Shown here: piece after piece, positions 1 through 9,211 of the stretch
Layout of the letters: each line of letters opens with the position of its first letter
How positions within the stretch are numbered: position 1 is the first letter of the stretch
NCBI GenBank assembly: GCA_000697335.1
Contig: JNEM01008216.1
Coordinates: 1-16,520, forward strand
DNA length: 16,520 bases
Direction: 5' to 3'
From: Conidiobolus incongruus B7586
Taxonomy: Eukaryota; Entomophthoromycota; Entomophthoromycetes; Entomophthorales; Conidiobolaceae
The notes under the pieces: generated by a model
The model's database searches: none
What the model was told of the DNA's origin: nothing
What the model saw: the letters and a program-made list of their open reading frames with translations, nothing else
Translations under genes and position numbers: made by a program

Positions 1-563
1 GAATATAAATTATTATCAATATAATTTAATTTTTCTAATCAAATTATTATTATTATAATAAAAGTTATAATAATTAATTAAATTTTTCAATTATTTAAAT
101 ATTGGACTAATTGTTAATATATATCAGTTTTCAGCCTAATATAATACTATTAAATATAATATAAGTATTATGAATAATAAAAATTTATTAAATAAAAATA
201 TATCATTTTTTATATAATTTTTAAATATAAATAAAGTTATTTTATATTTGCTAATAAAAGATGATAATCATTTGATATTATTATATTTTAGTACTATATA
301 TTATATAAAAAATATTTTATTATTTTTTTCATTTTTAAACATATTAGAAGAGCTAAAACTTGAGAAAAAAATAATATTATAGAATAGAAAATATAATAAC
401 TCTAGTGTACCTGAGTCATTTCATCCTTAATACCAAATATTACACCTTCCAACATATATTATAATGTTTTCATATTAAGGTCACTATAATTAATTAATTC
501 ATTCATTATGAATTTCCAAGTGTAAGACTTATATATAATAAAGGAAGATAAAATTGACAGATT

Positions 564-613
564 TAATTTTAAATGATTAATAAATTTTGAATTATATTAA
601 TGATTTAAAATTA
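564..613. repeat. Imperfect inverted repeat, 18-bp arms
   Basis: The left arm (564-581) and right arm (596-613) are reverse complements with one mismatch, separated by a 14-nt loop. The flanks extend the symmetry imperfectly: GACAGATT lies just left of the left arm and AATCTGAC lies further right. In such AT-rich DNA chance palindromes are common, but an arm of this length with a single mismatch stands out. It could form a hairpin or cruciform. No coding or RNA role is visible. Confidence 0.5.
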
Positions 614-702
614 AAAATTAATAATCTGACACAATTTTAATCAAATATTAAATCAAATAATTTTTAAATTATTATTGTGATAATAAATTTAATCAATAAT
701 AA

Positions 703-740
703 TAAAATCAAATTCAAGTTGAATTATAAATTTGATTTTA
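703..740. repeat. Inverted repeat, 12-bp perfect arms
   Basis: The arm TAAAATCAAATT (703-714) is matched by its exact reverse complement at 729-740, with a 14-nt loop. It lies about 90 nt from the larger inverted repeat at 564-613, which suggests a small cluster of foldable sequence. No associated gene is seen. Confidence 0.45.
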
Positions 741-1012
741 ATAATTTTTTAAAAATTGATTAAATCCTTATTAAAAATAAATATTCAATAACAGTATAAA
801 TCAAGATTAATTTGATAAAATAAATTAAATAAATTTTAATAATAAAATTTAGTTATACTTATATTAATTTAAAATTTATATATAATTGAAATATATTTAT
901 CAATTACAAAATTTTAAACTCAATAAAATATATTTGTATAATTTGAAGATTTTAAAATTTTAACTAGAAACTATTGTGATAAAGTACAGTTTTATATAAG
1001 AGCGAACATTGA

Positions 1013-1088
1013 ACGACTATAGTTCAGTTATTAAAGGAAAAAGCTAGTCAACGTTGTAATCTCTAGGTCATTGGCTTAATTTGATCGG
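1013..1088 (+). pseudogene. Decayed tRNA-Tyr copy that retains the intron region
   Basis: This stretch aligns end to end with the intact tRNA-Tyr at 9678-9761. The 5' part matches the acceptor and D-arm start (CGACTATAG, TCAGTT). The run TTGTAATCTCTAGGTCA (1055-1071) covers the intron end, the 3' anticodon stem and the variable loop, and TGATCGG (1082-1088) matches the 3' acceptor strand TGGTCGG. It cannot be a working tRNA: the D-loop GG pair is lost, the anticodon stem 5' strand has become A-rich, about two bases are missing near the anticodon, and about five bases of the T stem are absent. Because intron-derived sequence is kept, the copy arose by DNA duplication rather than from a mature tRNA. 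Many of the differences are G-to-A or C-to-T. Confidence 0.8.
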
Positions 1089-1416
1089 TTCAATTCAAGG
1101 CTTTTTATATTCTTTATTATTTTTTTTCAATTGTTCCATATGTATCTAAAAATTTAAATTCTAATATCCATTATTATTATTATTATTGAAAAATATTTTT
1201 AGTAACTTTTTTGAACAATAATTTGGTTAAATAATCTATTTTCTCATTAATAAATGATTATAGTAAATTAAAGAAATTAAAATTATATTTAAATTTAGTA
1301 ATTTCAACAATTTAATATTGCAAAATTAGTACTAACGATGTCAAAAATAAATTTTTTTATTTGATACATAATCAAAGTGTAGACCATTTTAAAATTGTAT
1401 CATTCCCCTAAAACTA
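1089..1416. other. AT-rich spacer downstream of the GH20 gene
   Basis: There is no gene here. It holds a T-rich tract after the tRNA pseudogene (T runs around 1101-1128), an (ATT)6 microsatellite, and then the presumed 3' flank of the leftward GH20 gene, whose stop codon is at 1417-1419. I could not single out a convincing polyadenylation signal among the many A/T runs. Confidence 0.5.
1170..1187. repeat. (ATT)6 microsatellite
   Basis: Six perfect ATT units in a row lie in the spacer downstream of the GH20 gene. This is an ordinary simple repeat, likely to vary in length between strains. Confidence 0.85.
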
Positions 1417-3663
1417 TTAAGTATTGGCACTGGGTGTATGGACGCGATGATAATCTAATAAGATATTGGTACCACTACCCATATACACTTCCTCCATTTC
1501 AATTTCGAGTTCTTCAAGCTTGTCAAGTTGGAACGTTTCATCGTCGGGGTAGTCGGTGACGAGATCTGGAGTGTGGAATTTGAGATAGGATACGAGCTTG
1601 TCTCTTAAAGTTCGTAGACGGGTGATTTGGCCACCATACCTGCATTCAATAATCTCCCAACCGAAGGGCTTGTAGAGGAGGTGCCAGCGGGATCGGTGGC
1701 ATTTGCGTAGTTGGTCCATATAGTCGATGAGAGGTTCTACTCTGTGGGTGAGGATATTTTTGAGGCCTTGAAAGCTTTTTGCGGAGTATTGCACTTTGAG
1801 ATGAGCCCATAATGAGCATTTTAAGGATAGTACTTTTGCATGAAGGGTGGGGAGCGTTAATAGTGAATTGTTGGGATAATGAGGATCTGATGTTGCATTG
1901 ACCAGTGCGAGATGCACTTGTTCATAGTGTTCATTCAGGTCCCGCTTTCCATGGTATTGAGGGGTCAAGAAGGCAAGGAGCGGATCTTCCCAAAGTAGAC
2001 ATTTTGCTGGATTTGGTGGGAATAGTGTATGAACTGGTAATTGGTCCAAATCATCAGGCAGGACATCACTCGTCAAATATGTTAATTCATCAAGGAGTGA
2101 GGGAATGATAAAATCGATCAAGTTCGCACCGAAGATAGTTTCAAACAAACTCTGCAAGGATGTATCTTCGTAATATGCGAGATCGTTAGGGATTGGGTAA
2201 TAATTGGGAAGGGATTCGTCAGTTTCCATTTCTTCGCTTGGGTTCACATTTTGGTAGATTTTGTGACTGAGATATGCCATGACTGGCCAACAACTTGTTA
2301 ACTCACCTTCATTTCCTTCGTCACCCCAGCTCGTTAAAAGGAAGTTTTCGACACCGCTCGTTGGATCAATACAACCTTCTAGACATGCGCGAACTGCTTT
2401 GATGGCAAAGGGTAGTGCGGACCAAAGTCGATTCCAGTTCCAGCATCCAGAAGCAACCCATGGATTTGGACATCCTGCCTGATGATGCTGTTCAATTTTC
2501 AACTTATATGTCTTGGGGTTAATATGATAGTAATCCCAATAAACTAATTGTAGATTAGGATGATGTAAAGCAGTTGCAGAAGTATTCATATCGTAATAGT
2601 TATTCAAATTTGGTGAATTGTTTTGAAGACAAAACAGCATATCTGACCAAATCATCGGTTCAAAGCCCATATTGAAGCAAAGTTCTTGAACGCGACTTAA
2701 ATGTTCCAGGAATAATTCCATTTGAGATCTAGGTAGATTTCCAAAAAGGCTTTTGTATCTTCCTTCACCAACACCATAAGCCTCGTCCATACCTAAATGA
2801 ATCTTTTTGGTTCTATAGCACTCTGAAATCGAATTGAGCATTTCTGAAATTAATTCGTAGGTTTCAGGGTGATGACATAGGAGAGTGTCATGTGTGTCTC
2901 TGACATTTTGGAATCTGGGCCACTGTAAAATCTGAGCCAAGTGTCCCAAAGTTTGGATACAAGGGACTACTTCAATGCCCAAATTGAATGCGTAATCGTC
3001 AATTTCGTTTAATTGAGCTTTCGTGAAGCCACCGCGCATGTAACCAAACATGGGTCTTCCGGGAAGTGGGTAAGTATCTTCAGTGTAAAGCATCATCAAA
3101 TTGAAGCCTAACAAACTACCTCTAAGTAAAAATTCTTTAATTGTATTGACCGTTGGTACCGCATTGCGGGAGCAATCAATCATGAAACCTAAGGTCTTGA
3201 ATCGATTCTTAAGATGGATATTAATGAGCTCTAATTTGTTAATGGCATGCTGGTGATGAATATTGGCAGCCAGAGTCCCAAGTGCCTTAAAAGCATCAAC
3301 AGTCGCATTATACGAAATCACCAAATAACTGTGGAATCGATCGTCTTCCGACGCCACCTGAACTACTTTGAACTCACCAGGAGTTAATCCTTCGTCAAAC
3401 TGCCACTCCACCTTATAAAACAACCTAATAATATCATCCGACATCTCATCCTCCGGACTTTTAAATACCTCATCAAGTTCCTCAAGACTACCTATACCAA
3501 TCAATTCAAAAGCCAAATTCCCTAAATTTTTAATCTCATTTAAACCAAATTTTAAAGGTTCGTTAACTTCGTCATAAAAACAAATTAGTTTCAATTGTAA
3601 TTGTTTAAAAGGGATTTTGGAACTGAGTAACTTGTTAAGTGGACTGTCATCAGAAAACTTCAT
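1417..3663 (-). CDS. GH20 beta-N-acetylhexosaminidase, GcnA-like (bacterial type)
   Basis: A single 748-codon frame with no intron. The protein belongs to the GH20 subfamily of Streptococcus GcnA, which also includes animal hexosaminidase D; it removes terminal beta-linked N-acetylhexosamine by substrate-assisted catalysis. Residues 80-145 look like the small N-terminal GH20 domain. The TIM barrel begins near 158 with LGFMIDCSRNAVP, followed by LYTEDTYPLPG (192-202), CIQTLGHL (235-242), the catalytic Asp293-Glu294 pair in HLGMDEAYGVGEG, FEPMIWSDM (334-342), LVYWDYY (373-379) and LLTSWGDEG (442-450). About 290 further residues are mainly helical. No signal peptide or membrane segment is seen, so it is probably cytosolic. 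An in-frame stop lies four codons upstream of the chosen ATG. Motif spelling resembles Firmicutes enzymes more than the usual secreted fungal GH20, and with the lack of introns this suggests bacterial origin (inference). Confidence 0.88.
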   Translation of the reverse strand: MKFSDDSPLNKLLSSKIPFKQLQLKLICFYDEVNEPLKFGLNEIKNLGNLAFELIGIGSLEELDEVFKSPEDEMSDDIIRLFYKVEWQFDEGLTPGEFKVVQVASEDDRFHSYLVISYNATVDAFKALGTLAANIHHQHAINKLELINIHLKNRFKTLGFMIDCSRNAVPTVNTIKEFLLRGSLLGFNLMMLYTEDTYPLPGRPMFGYMRGGFTKAQLNEIDDYAFNLGIEVVPCIQTLGHLAQILQWPRFQNVRDTHDTLLCHHPETYELISEMLNSISECYRTKKIHLGMDEAYGVGEGRYKSLFGNLPRSQMELFLEHLSRVQELCFNMGFEPMIWSDMLFCLQNNSPNLNNYYDMNTSATALHHPNLQLVYWDYYHINPKTYKLKIEQHHQAGCPNPWVASGCWNWNRLWSALPFAIKAVRACLEGCIDPTSGVENFLLTSWGDEGNEGELTSCWPVMAYLSHKIYQNVNPSEEMETDESLPNYYPIPNDLAYYEDTSLQSLFETIFGANLIDFIIPSLLDELTYLTSDVLPDDLDQLPVHTLFPPNPAKCLLWEDPLLAFLTPQYHGKRDLNEHYEQVHLALVNATSDPHYPNNSLLTLPTLHAKVLSLKCSLWAHLKVQYSAKSFQGLKNILTHRVEPLIDYMDQLRKCHRSRWHLLYKPFGWEIIECRYGGQITRLRTLRDKLVSYLKFHTPDLVTDYPDDETFQLDKLEELEIEMEEVYMGSGTNILLDYHRVHTPSANT

Positions 3664-4278
3664 ATTTAGCGCTTATATATAGTTTTGAGTATTTGTCAGT
3701 AAGTAAATGCAAGAAATGTATATAAATTATTTTTACTCTAAAGCTATTAAAAGAAATAAATGGTTATTATTTCAAATTAAAAAAGAAAATAAATGAAAAA
3801 AAAGTTACCAACACAAAAAAGAATAAAATATAACTTATATTTCAAATTTATAACGAATATATCTTTTTTGAATTGATATAAATAAATTTTAAATTTAAGA
3901 TTGATGAAGTGACATTGAATTTTAGGTTCAATTAATTTTTTATAACGTAATCATTCGGTTTTGTGGATATGGGAAAGGGTTTTAAATCCTTATTTGATTG
4001 ATCGAATTCAATTAGTTTTGGACACAATCTCGTGATTACAGCTTATTTAATCATTTAGCAGTTTTTATTAAATTGTCTGGAGTCTGTGTAACTTGGTTAA
4101 TTTTCCAATGAAATGAGCATAAAATTTTTGCTCAATATGTAATTAAGAACCAAACATTGTTTCAATAAAGAATTGGTTTTTCTCATAGACCTGAGAGAGA
4201 GAATGAATGGTTTCAAAATATAACAACTTGATAAATCAACTGATATTTGGAATGTCTAAATTGATTAGTTGGTATAGT
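3664..4278. other. Spacer between two leftward genes
   Basis: The stretch of 615 nt between the GH20 start and the orphan gene's stop has no supportable gene. It should contain the 3' flank of the orphan gene (right) and the promoter of the GH20 gene (left). A TATATATA lies at 3674-3681. Several A/T runs could serve as polyadenylation signals on the minus strand, for example around 4062-4075, but none stands out. Confidence 0.5.
3674..3681 (-). promoter_or_regulatory. TATA-like element abutting the GH20 start codon
   Basis: TATATATA followed by AGC on the minus strand ends only about 10 nt upstream of the GH20 ATG (3661-3663). If it were a classical TATA box with a start site about 30 nt downstream, transcription would begin inside the coding region. 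It may be chance, or the gene may use a near-leaderless mRNA. The next in-frame Met is residue 74, before the catalytic domain. Confidence 0.25.
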
Positions 4279-5259
4279 TTATTCGGTATGAACGATATTA
4301 AATACAGGTTTAATAAAACTTTGGACCCATTCCTTCACCGGTGTCTTCATATAAAATTTGGAATAGATATACAAGTCTTCCAGCTCATTGTCTTCCTCTT
4401 CTTGGGAAGCGTTCGACTTGGACGAAAGAGATCGGAGTAGCTTGGTAGTCCATTTTGAAGTGAGTGGACTTCTGATGGATTCTTGTTCTTGAATGGGTCG
4501 TCTGATCCTTACTAAGTCAGCCATTTGGTGGAATCGGAACTTTAACTGGCCTTGGAAACCTTGTCTCTCGATCAACTCCCGCATCTCCTTCACAATTTCA
4601 TCCCGCGGCAAGACGCATATCTTTTTCATTGTAAGTCCTCTCCTCGTAGGATTATTCATCGTGAACTCCTGCAACTGATCGTCGATAACGGATTCTGTCA
4701 AAATGTCTTTCGACATAAATTTTCGAAATTGGCCGGGAGGTTTGGAAAACTCCCCAAATGTCGAGATCTGTTTCGTTAGTTCGAAAACCATCGAGAAGTT
4801 CTTGCCGCGTTCGAGATCTCTAGTACCTTGGAAATTACCCTTAAATATTGGAGACTGAGGAGATTTCCAAGTGTATCCCTTCACAATCAAAAACACTCTA
4901 GGTTTCACATTGTATTCCTCCAAGAATTCTTTGCACAAGGATACACTCTCGAATAATTGTTCATCCCTAGCAATCACTCCTTTAAAATCATTCCTCACTG
5001 TTATCGTCCTCTTTTCGGAAAACGAGACATCTTGATCGAAAGAGTTACTGCGATTGAAAGTACTGAAAGATTTGACAGTTGGCGACGATACTGTACTATA
5101 ATTAGGAGGTGGCAAATAAGGCAACTGGTCGCCCAATGAAAACATAAAACTATCCGACACTGCTGACGGAGGTCTCATAGGCGACCACTCCGTCTTTACC
5201 ACGTCCTTTTCGTCAATACTCGTATTAATTGTAATTTTGGGATGCACTATTGAATTCAT
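4279..5259 (-). CDS. Uncharacterised 326-aa protein, not recognised
   Basis: An intact, intronless frame starting MNSIVHPK and ending IVHTE. I do not recognise a family. Residues 1-80 are rich in Ser, Pro, Thr and Asn (for example YLPPPNYSTVSSP) and look disordered. Residues 80-250 look folded, with alternating hydrophobic and charged positions, including KPRVFLIVKGYTWKSP (119-134), a FELTKQISTFGEF segment (159-171) and a likely amphipathic helix EIVKEMRELIERQ (221-233). A basic, Ser-rich stretch (257-274) is followed by an acidic cluster EEEDNELED (277-285) and a hydrophobic C-terminus. No signal peptide, membrane segment or zinc-binding cysteine pattern is visible. Codon use resembles the neighbouring genes, and a TATA box lies at a sensible distance, so I think the gene is real. 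It may be a lineage-specific protein. Confidence 0.8.
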   Translation of the reverse strand: MNSIVHPKITINTSIDEKDVVKTEWSPMRPPSAVSDSFMFSLGDQLPYLPPPNYSTVSSPTVKSFSTFNRSNSFDQDVSFSEKRTITVRNDFKGVIARDEQLFESVSLCKEFLEEYNVKPRVFLIVKGYTWKSPQSPIFKGNFQGTRDLERGKNFSMVFELTKQISTFGEFSKPPGQFRKFMSKDILTESVIDDQLQEFTMNNPTRRGLTMKKICVLPRDEIVKEMRELIERQGFQGQLKFRFHQMADLVRIRRPIQEQESIRSPLTSKWTTKLLRSLSSKSNASQEEEDNELEDLYIYSKFYMKTPVKEWVQSFIKPVFNIVHTE

Positions 5260-7143
5260 TTACTGTAATTTGATTATATGTTTGACTAGTGAGACTTGAG
5301 GCTCATATTTATACTAACTTGTAAGTTTTAAATATGCATAGAGTTTTAGTCTTCAATTGGCATTACTTCAGTTTATGCGGATGATTATTCAGTGAGGATG
5401 TCCCAATTTGTTAATCAAATTTCCATTTACAGGTAAAGATTCAAGCTAAATAGTCTAACTATTATGAACTTATAAAAGTGACAATTTTATAGAACAATTA
5501 TAATAATAAAATTTTTATCAATTCGTAACAAAATTACTAAATCACCAATTTTACCATAAATTTGGTATTATTTTAAGATTGACCACCCTTAAACCCAAAT
5601 TGGGACGACGCTTCAATTTGTCAATAGGTCAACTTTGTTTGAAACTAATAGCAAATGGACTAATTGAGCAATGATTACTGTCTCTTATTAAATTGAAATC
5701 ATTATCCCTAGTGTGGAGTACAGAATGAACTGAAATTTGTCAACCAAATTGAAAATCTTGCTCCCTAACGGTATTGAAGGGGTTTGGTTATTTGCCTTGA
5801 TAAGGTTTCATTGTTAGGTTAATCTTTTGTTAGTTGGCGAATTAATTACATATCGATAATTTAATTGTAATCACTTTTTGGTGATAAGCTTAGTTCTGTT
5901 TGATGATTTCAGTATAATTGACATTGATTTGAAGATTTTGTCATATGAATAACCATATTGAATTCGATATGAGAAATGACCTATGGATAAGATTATATTT
6001 CAATTTAAATTATGAAAATAGAGATGAATAATTAAATTAATTTATTCACTTTTAATTATAAATAAAATTGAAATTTACACAACTAATTCGTATTGATTCT
6101 TAGTTGGAAATATTTCAAGTTCTTCATTACTTAATTTAAATATTCCTTAAAAATTGCAAATTCTTAATTTTCAATTATTCAAATCATTAAAAAAATGTTG
6201 ATTATAATCAATATTTGGAACTGCTGAGAATTATAAATACTCAACTTTCGCTAAGTTTATCTCTCAATAACTTAATGACTCCAATTTTTATATGAAATGA
6301 GTTCTTACTGATTCTAACATGATATTGAATGTTGCTTACAATCACAGATTAATGTCTTATGAACAGAAATTTTATGGCACAAAATTCGAATCATTGACAA
6401 TTGAATTTATTGGAAAAGAGAATGCGATTTGAAGCAAAAATAGGCTCAATATTTAAAATTTTATCAATAATTGATTTCATTATTAGTTAAGTAGATTTTA
6501 TCTCTCTTAATTGATAATCAAAGTTGATAATATAAATTTAATCAAATATTATAATATTTTTAATATTATTTTTTTTTGAAAAATATATAAAATTATATTT
6601 CTAAAAGTTTGACAACTGTAAATTTTTCAATTATTATTCAGCTATAATAAAATTATAATATGCATATGACTGTACTACGTCACGAAATTTTTTATTCACG
6701 ATCATTCTATCAATATAATATTGGTAAAATTTTATAATAAATTTAGTTTTACTGGTATTTTTTACAAGAACAAACAGTCAATTTACATCTGACCCTGGCT
6801 TTCGTAAAAATGAAAGAAATGTTAATTTGTATATTGAACTTGGCATATATACATGTTTGTGTGTAAATAGAGATTTATATATTATTGTGAAATGAATATT
6901 CATACACTTTAAATAGAAATAAATAATTTCTGAAAATCTAAAAATGTGATCCCATAAAGTAAATATTTGATTGATTAAATTATAAATTGAATCGAGGTCC
7001 CAACCGCTTAACAATGGAATTAAATTAAATTAATATAAAGATTAAATTTATGATTTTATTTAAATTGACAAGTAATTTAAATATTATTATCTTGATTTTG
7101 TTTCCAAATTTTATTGAAATTGGTTTGCTAGTTAATACTGACT
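5260..7143. other. Divergent intergenic region, 1.9 kb
   Basis: This separates the leftward orphan gene from rightward ARP8. No gene is supported here; short frames such as 6778-7014 (-) lack any recognisable feature. The part next to the orphan gene (5330-5830) is less AT-biased than the rest and contains small repeated and palindromic motifs: CCCAAATTGGG at 5594-5604, AATTTGTCAA at 5615-5624 and again at 5734-5743, and AATTTG/CAAATT pairs near 5405 and 5735. These could be binding sites for the divergent promoters, but this is only suggestive. From about 6440 to 7140 the DNA is plain AT-rich. Confidence 0.5.
5306..5313 (-). promoter_or_regulatory. TATA box of the orphan gene
   Basis: TATAAATA on the minus strand, in the context AGTATAAATATGAG, ends 46 nt upstream of the ATG at 5257-5259. 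A start site about 30 nt downstream would give a leader of roughly 15-20 nt. The match and spacing are good, though AT-rich DNA produces such motifs by chance. Confidence 0.5.
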
Positions 7144-9211
7144 ATGGAATATTATAACGATATTAACCATCAAAGGAATCAAGTAATCTGATTTTATAAT
7201 TCCTTCAATTAATTTAATCTTACACTCTATTCAACAGTTAAATTATTTATCCTCTGATCCCTATAGAAATGGAGGGACACCCCAAACTAATTCCAGGGAG
7301 TCTGAATTCAATTCTGAGACCGACAATAACCAATACTACAACAATTCCGATGAAGAGAGCGTTATCGTAGAAAATTTTATAATAATTCATCCTGGAAGTT
7401 CCAAATTGCGTATTGGATTGAATACGAACCCAATTCCAATAGAAATTCCTCAAGTTATTGCTAAAAGAGTCAATGGTAAGGATGAAAGGGTTAAATTTCC
7501 TAGATATCATGATTTTTATGATGGTGAATTTGAGGTAATTTTTAAAGTATTCAAACATAAGAGTTTATTAATGGGAGATAACTAGGAGGAATTGGAAGAA
7601 TTGATCGATAGTAGTCAGCAAATATTGTTAGATCGATTGACTAAGACGAAGAAGAAACCTGTTTATAACGGTCAACAAACTGTAATTTTATAGGCTATAG
7701 CTGCACTTAGTTTTATATTAACTTTTATGATTTAACAGACTATTAACTTTAATTCTTCAACAACGCCCGAAAAAATTCCAGAGCATAACGATCCCAATAG
7801 AATAGAATGGATCGATGTCAAACAGAATGCTCCTGAATATGTATTTGGCAATCAAGTAACCTCAACAATGCAAACTAAAGTATATTTATATTCTAATTTG
7901 TGTATTAGGTGTTTTTATTACCAACTTTAGACACCCAATATAAATTATTCTACCCAATGAAAGATGGCATTATTAATACATCCGACTATCCATCTATCAA
8001 TACATGTCTCGACGATATTGAACTCATATTACATCATACCATCAACTCTCAACTCAACATTCCTACCCACGAATTTGACAACTATTCCATAATACTAGTA
8101 GTGCCTGACGATCATCCTGAAATCCATGTGAAATCTATGTTAGACCTATTACTCAACAACATGCAATTTAATTCTGTCGCACTGGTCCAAGAATCCATGT
8201 GCGCCACATTCGGTGCAGGTTCAAGTATAGCCTGTGTCATTGACATTGGAGCGCAATCCTCTAGTATCAGTTGCGTTGAGAATGGCGTATGCATTCCCAA
8301 ATCCATGGTGAAACTCAATTATGGTGGCGATTTAGTTACAAATATCTTTGCAGCTCTATTGTTAAGAAATCAGTTTCCGTATAGGGACCTCGATATGTCG
8401 AGATCTTATGATTGGAAATTAATTGAACAGTTGAAAGAGAAGTATTGTACTCTAAATGAGGTAAAACCAATCGATAATATTTTAATATTACCTAAATTAA
8501 CGAATATTTTAGGCTGAATTTGCTGTTCAACTCTACAATTTCTTTACGAGATTCCCAGGGGAACCCACCTACAAATATCAAATTAAAATGTATGACGAAG
8601 CCTTCCATGCTCCTTTGGTATATTTCAACCCGAAAGCTCTAACCTTCTACCAAAAACATAAATCTTCGTCCCAATTCAATTTACAAAAGTATTGGGTACC
8701 TTCTACTAATCAAAACGACGATTTCGATCCCGAACAAATCCTCAAAAACTTCAACGACATTGAGCCACCCTATGACGACGACTCCGCGTCAGATTTTAGC
8801 GGCTTTGGACCGAATCACCCCGTTTATTCCAACCAAGATTTGAAGAAAATCAACCCTATGACACCTTTGGACATCGCTACTCTGCACTCGATCTCCCAAC
8901 TCAAGGATCTCGATACCATGAAGAAATACTTCAACAACATTATCCTTGTGGGCGGCGGAGCCTCCATCCCAGGCTTCAGTAACACTCTTCAGGACCGTAT
9001 TCTCACCCTCGCGGAACAGATGACTAACGGCGCTATTGATCGTGTCGAAGTTCTAAGCGGCGCCAAGGAACTCGACCCTAGATTCCTTTGCTGGAAAGGT
9101 GGCAGTATTTTTAGTCGGTTGGAATCGTGCCAAGAGGTTTTAATTACTGGCGAAGATTGGAATTTGTTTGGATTGGAGGGAGCTAAGGAAAAGATGATGT
9201 TTATTTGGTAA
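7144..9211 (+). CDS. ARP8: Actin-related protein Arp8 (INO80 complex), six exons
   Basis: I build exons 7144-7182, 7238-7534, 7586-7681, 7739-7855, 7909-8460 and 8513-9211, giving 599 aa, close to human ARP8 (624) and shorter than yeast (881). Introns are 55, 51, 57, 53 and 52 nt, all GTAA...AG and all phase 0. The 13-codon first exon supplies the ATG (context ACTATGG). Arp8 is a nuclear subunit of the INO80 chromatin remodeller that helps bind nucleosomal and linker DNA. Visible marks are the ARP8-type start FIIIHPGSSKLRIGL in exon 2, KFPRYHDFYDGEFE at its end, the actin phosphate loop IDIGAQSSS (294-302), the second nucleotide motif ILVGGGASIPGF (511-522), and a C-terminus with a GEDWNLFG...MFIW pattern typical of Arp8. 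An acidic insertion, PPYDDDSASD (452-461), sits in the last exon. Identity is firm; only the first exon is inferred purely from splice signals. Confidence 0.92.

Larger units (their letters stand above)
1..1012. other. Gene-free, very AT-rich intergenic DNA
   Basis: This stretch has no open reading frame of useful length on either strand and no recognisable RNA gene. It is almost entirely A/T with many short homopolymers. The only structure I see is a pair of imperfect inverted repeats (564-613 and 703-740, listed separately) and an 8-bp inverted pair, CCTTAATA at 425-432 with its complement at 473-480. It lies beyond the 3' end of the leftward GH20 gene, so part of the right side may hold that gene's 3' flank. 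Confidence 0.6.

Noticed and set aside
1013-1088. Functional second tRNA gene
   Set aside because: The T stem is mostly missing, the conserved D-loop GG is lost and the anticodon stem does not pair, so it can only be a pseudogene.
3960-4000. B-box-like GGGTTTTAAATCC suggesting a tRNA or SINE
   Set aside because: It lacks the conserved TTCGA-type core, there is no A box at the right distance and no cloverleaf can be drawn.
6778-7014. 78-codon frame on the minus strand in the divergent spacer
   Set aside because: It has non-coding base composition, no family motif, no promoter and biased Ile/Phe/Tyr content as expected from AT-rich random DNA.
7247-7558. 103-codon frame antisense to ARP8
   Set aside because: It is the mirror of the well-supported ARP8 exon 2 and its following intron.
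7909-8517. Separate small actin-like gene starting at 7909
   Set aside because: It begins with GTG directly after a splice acceptor and continues the ARP8 frame from the upstream exon; it is exon 5 read into intron 5.
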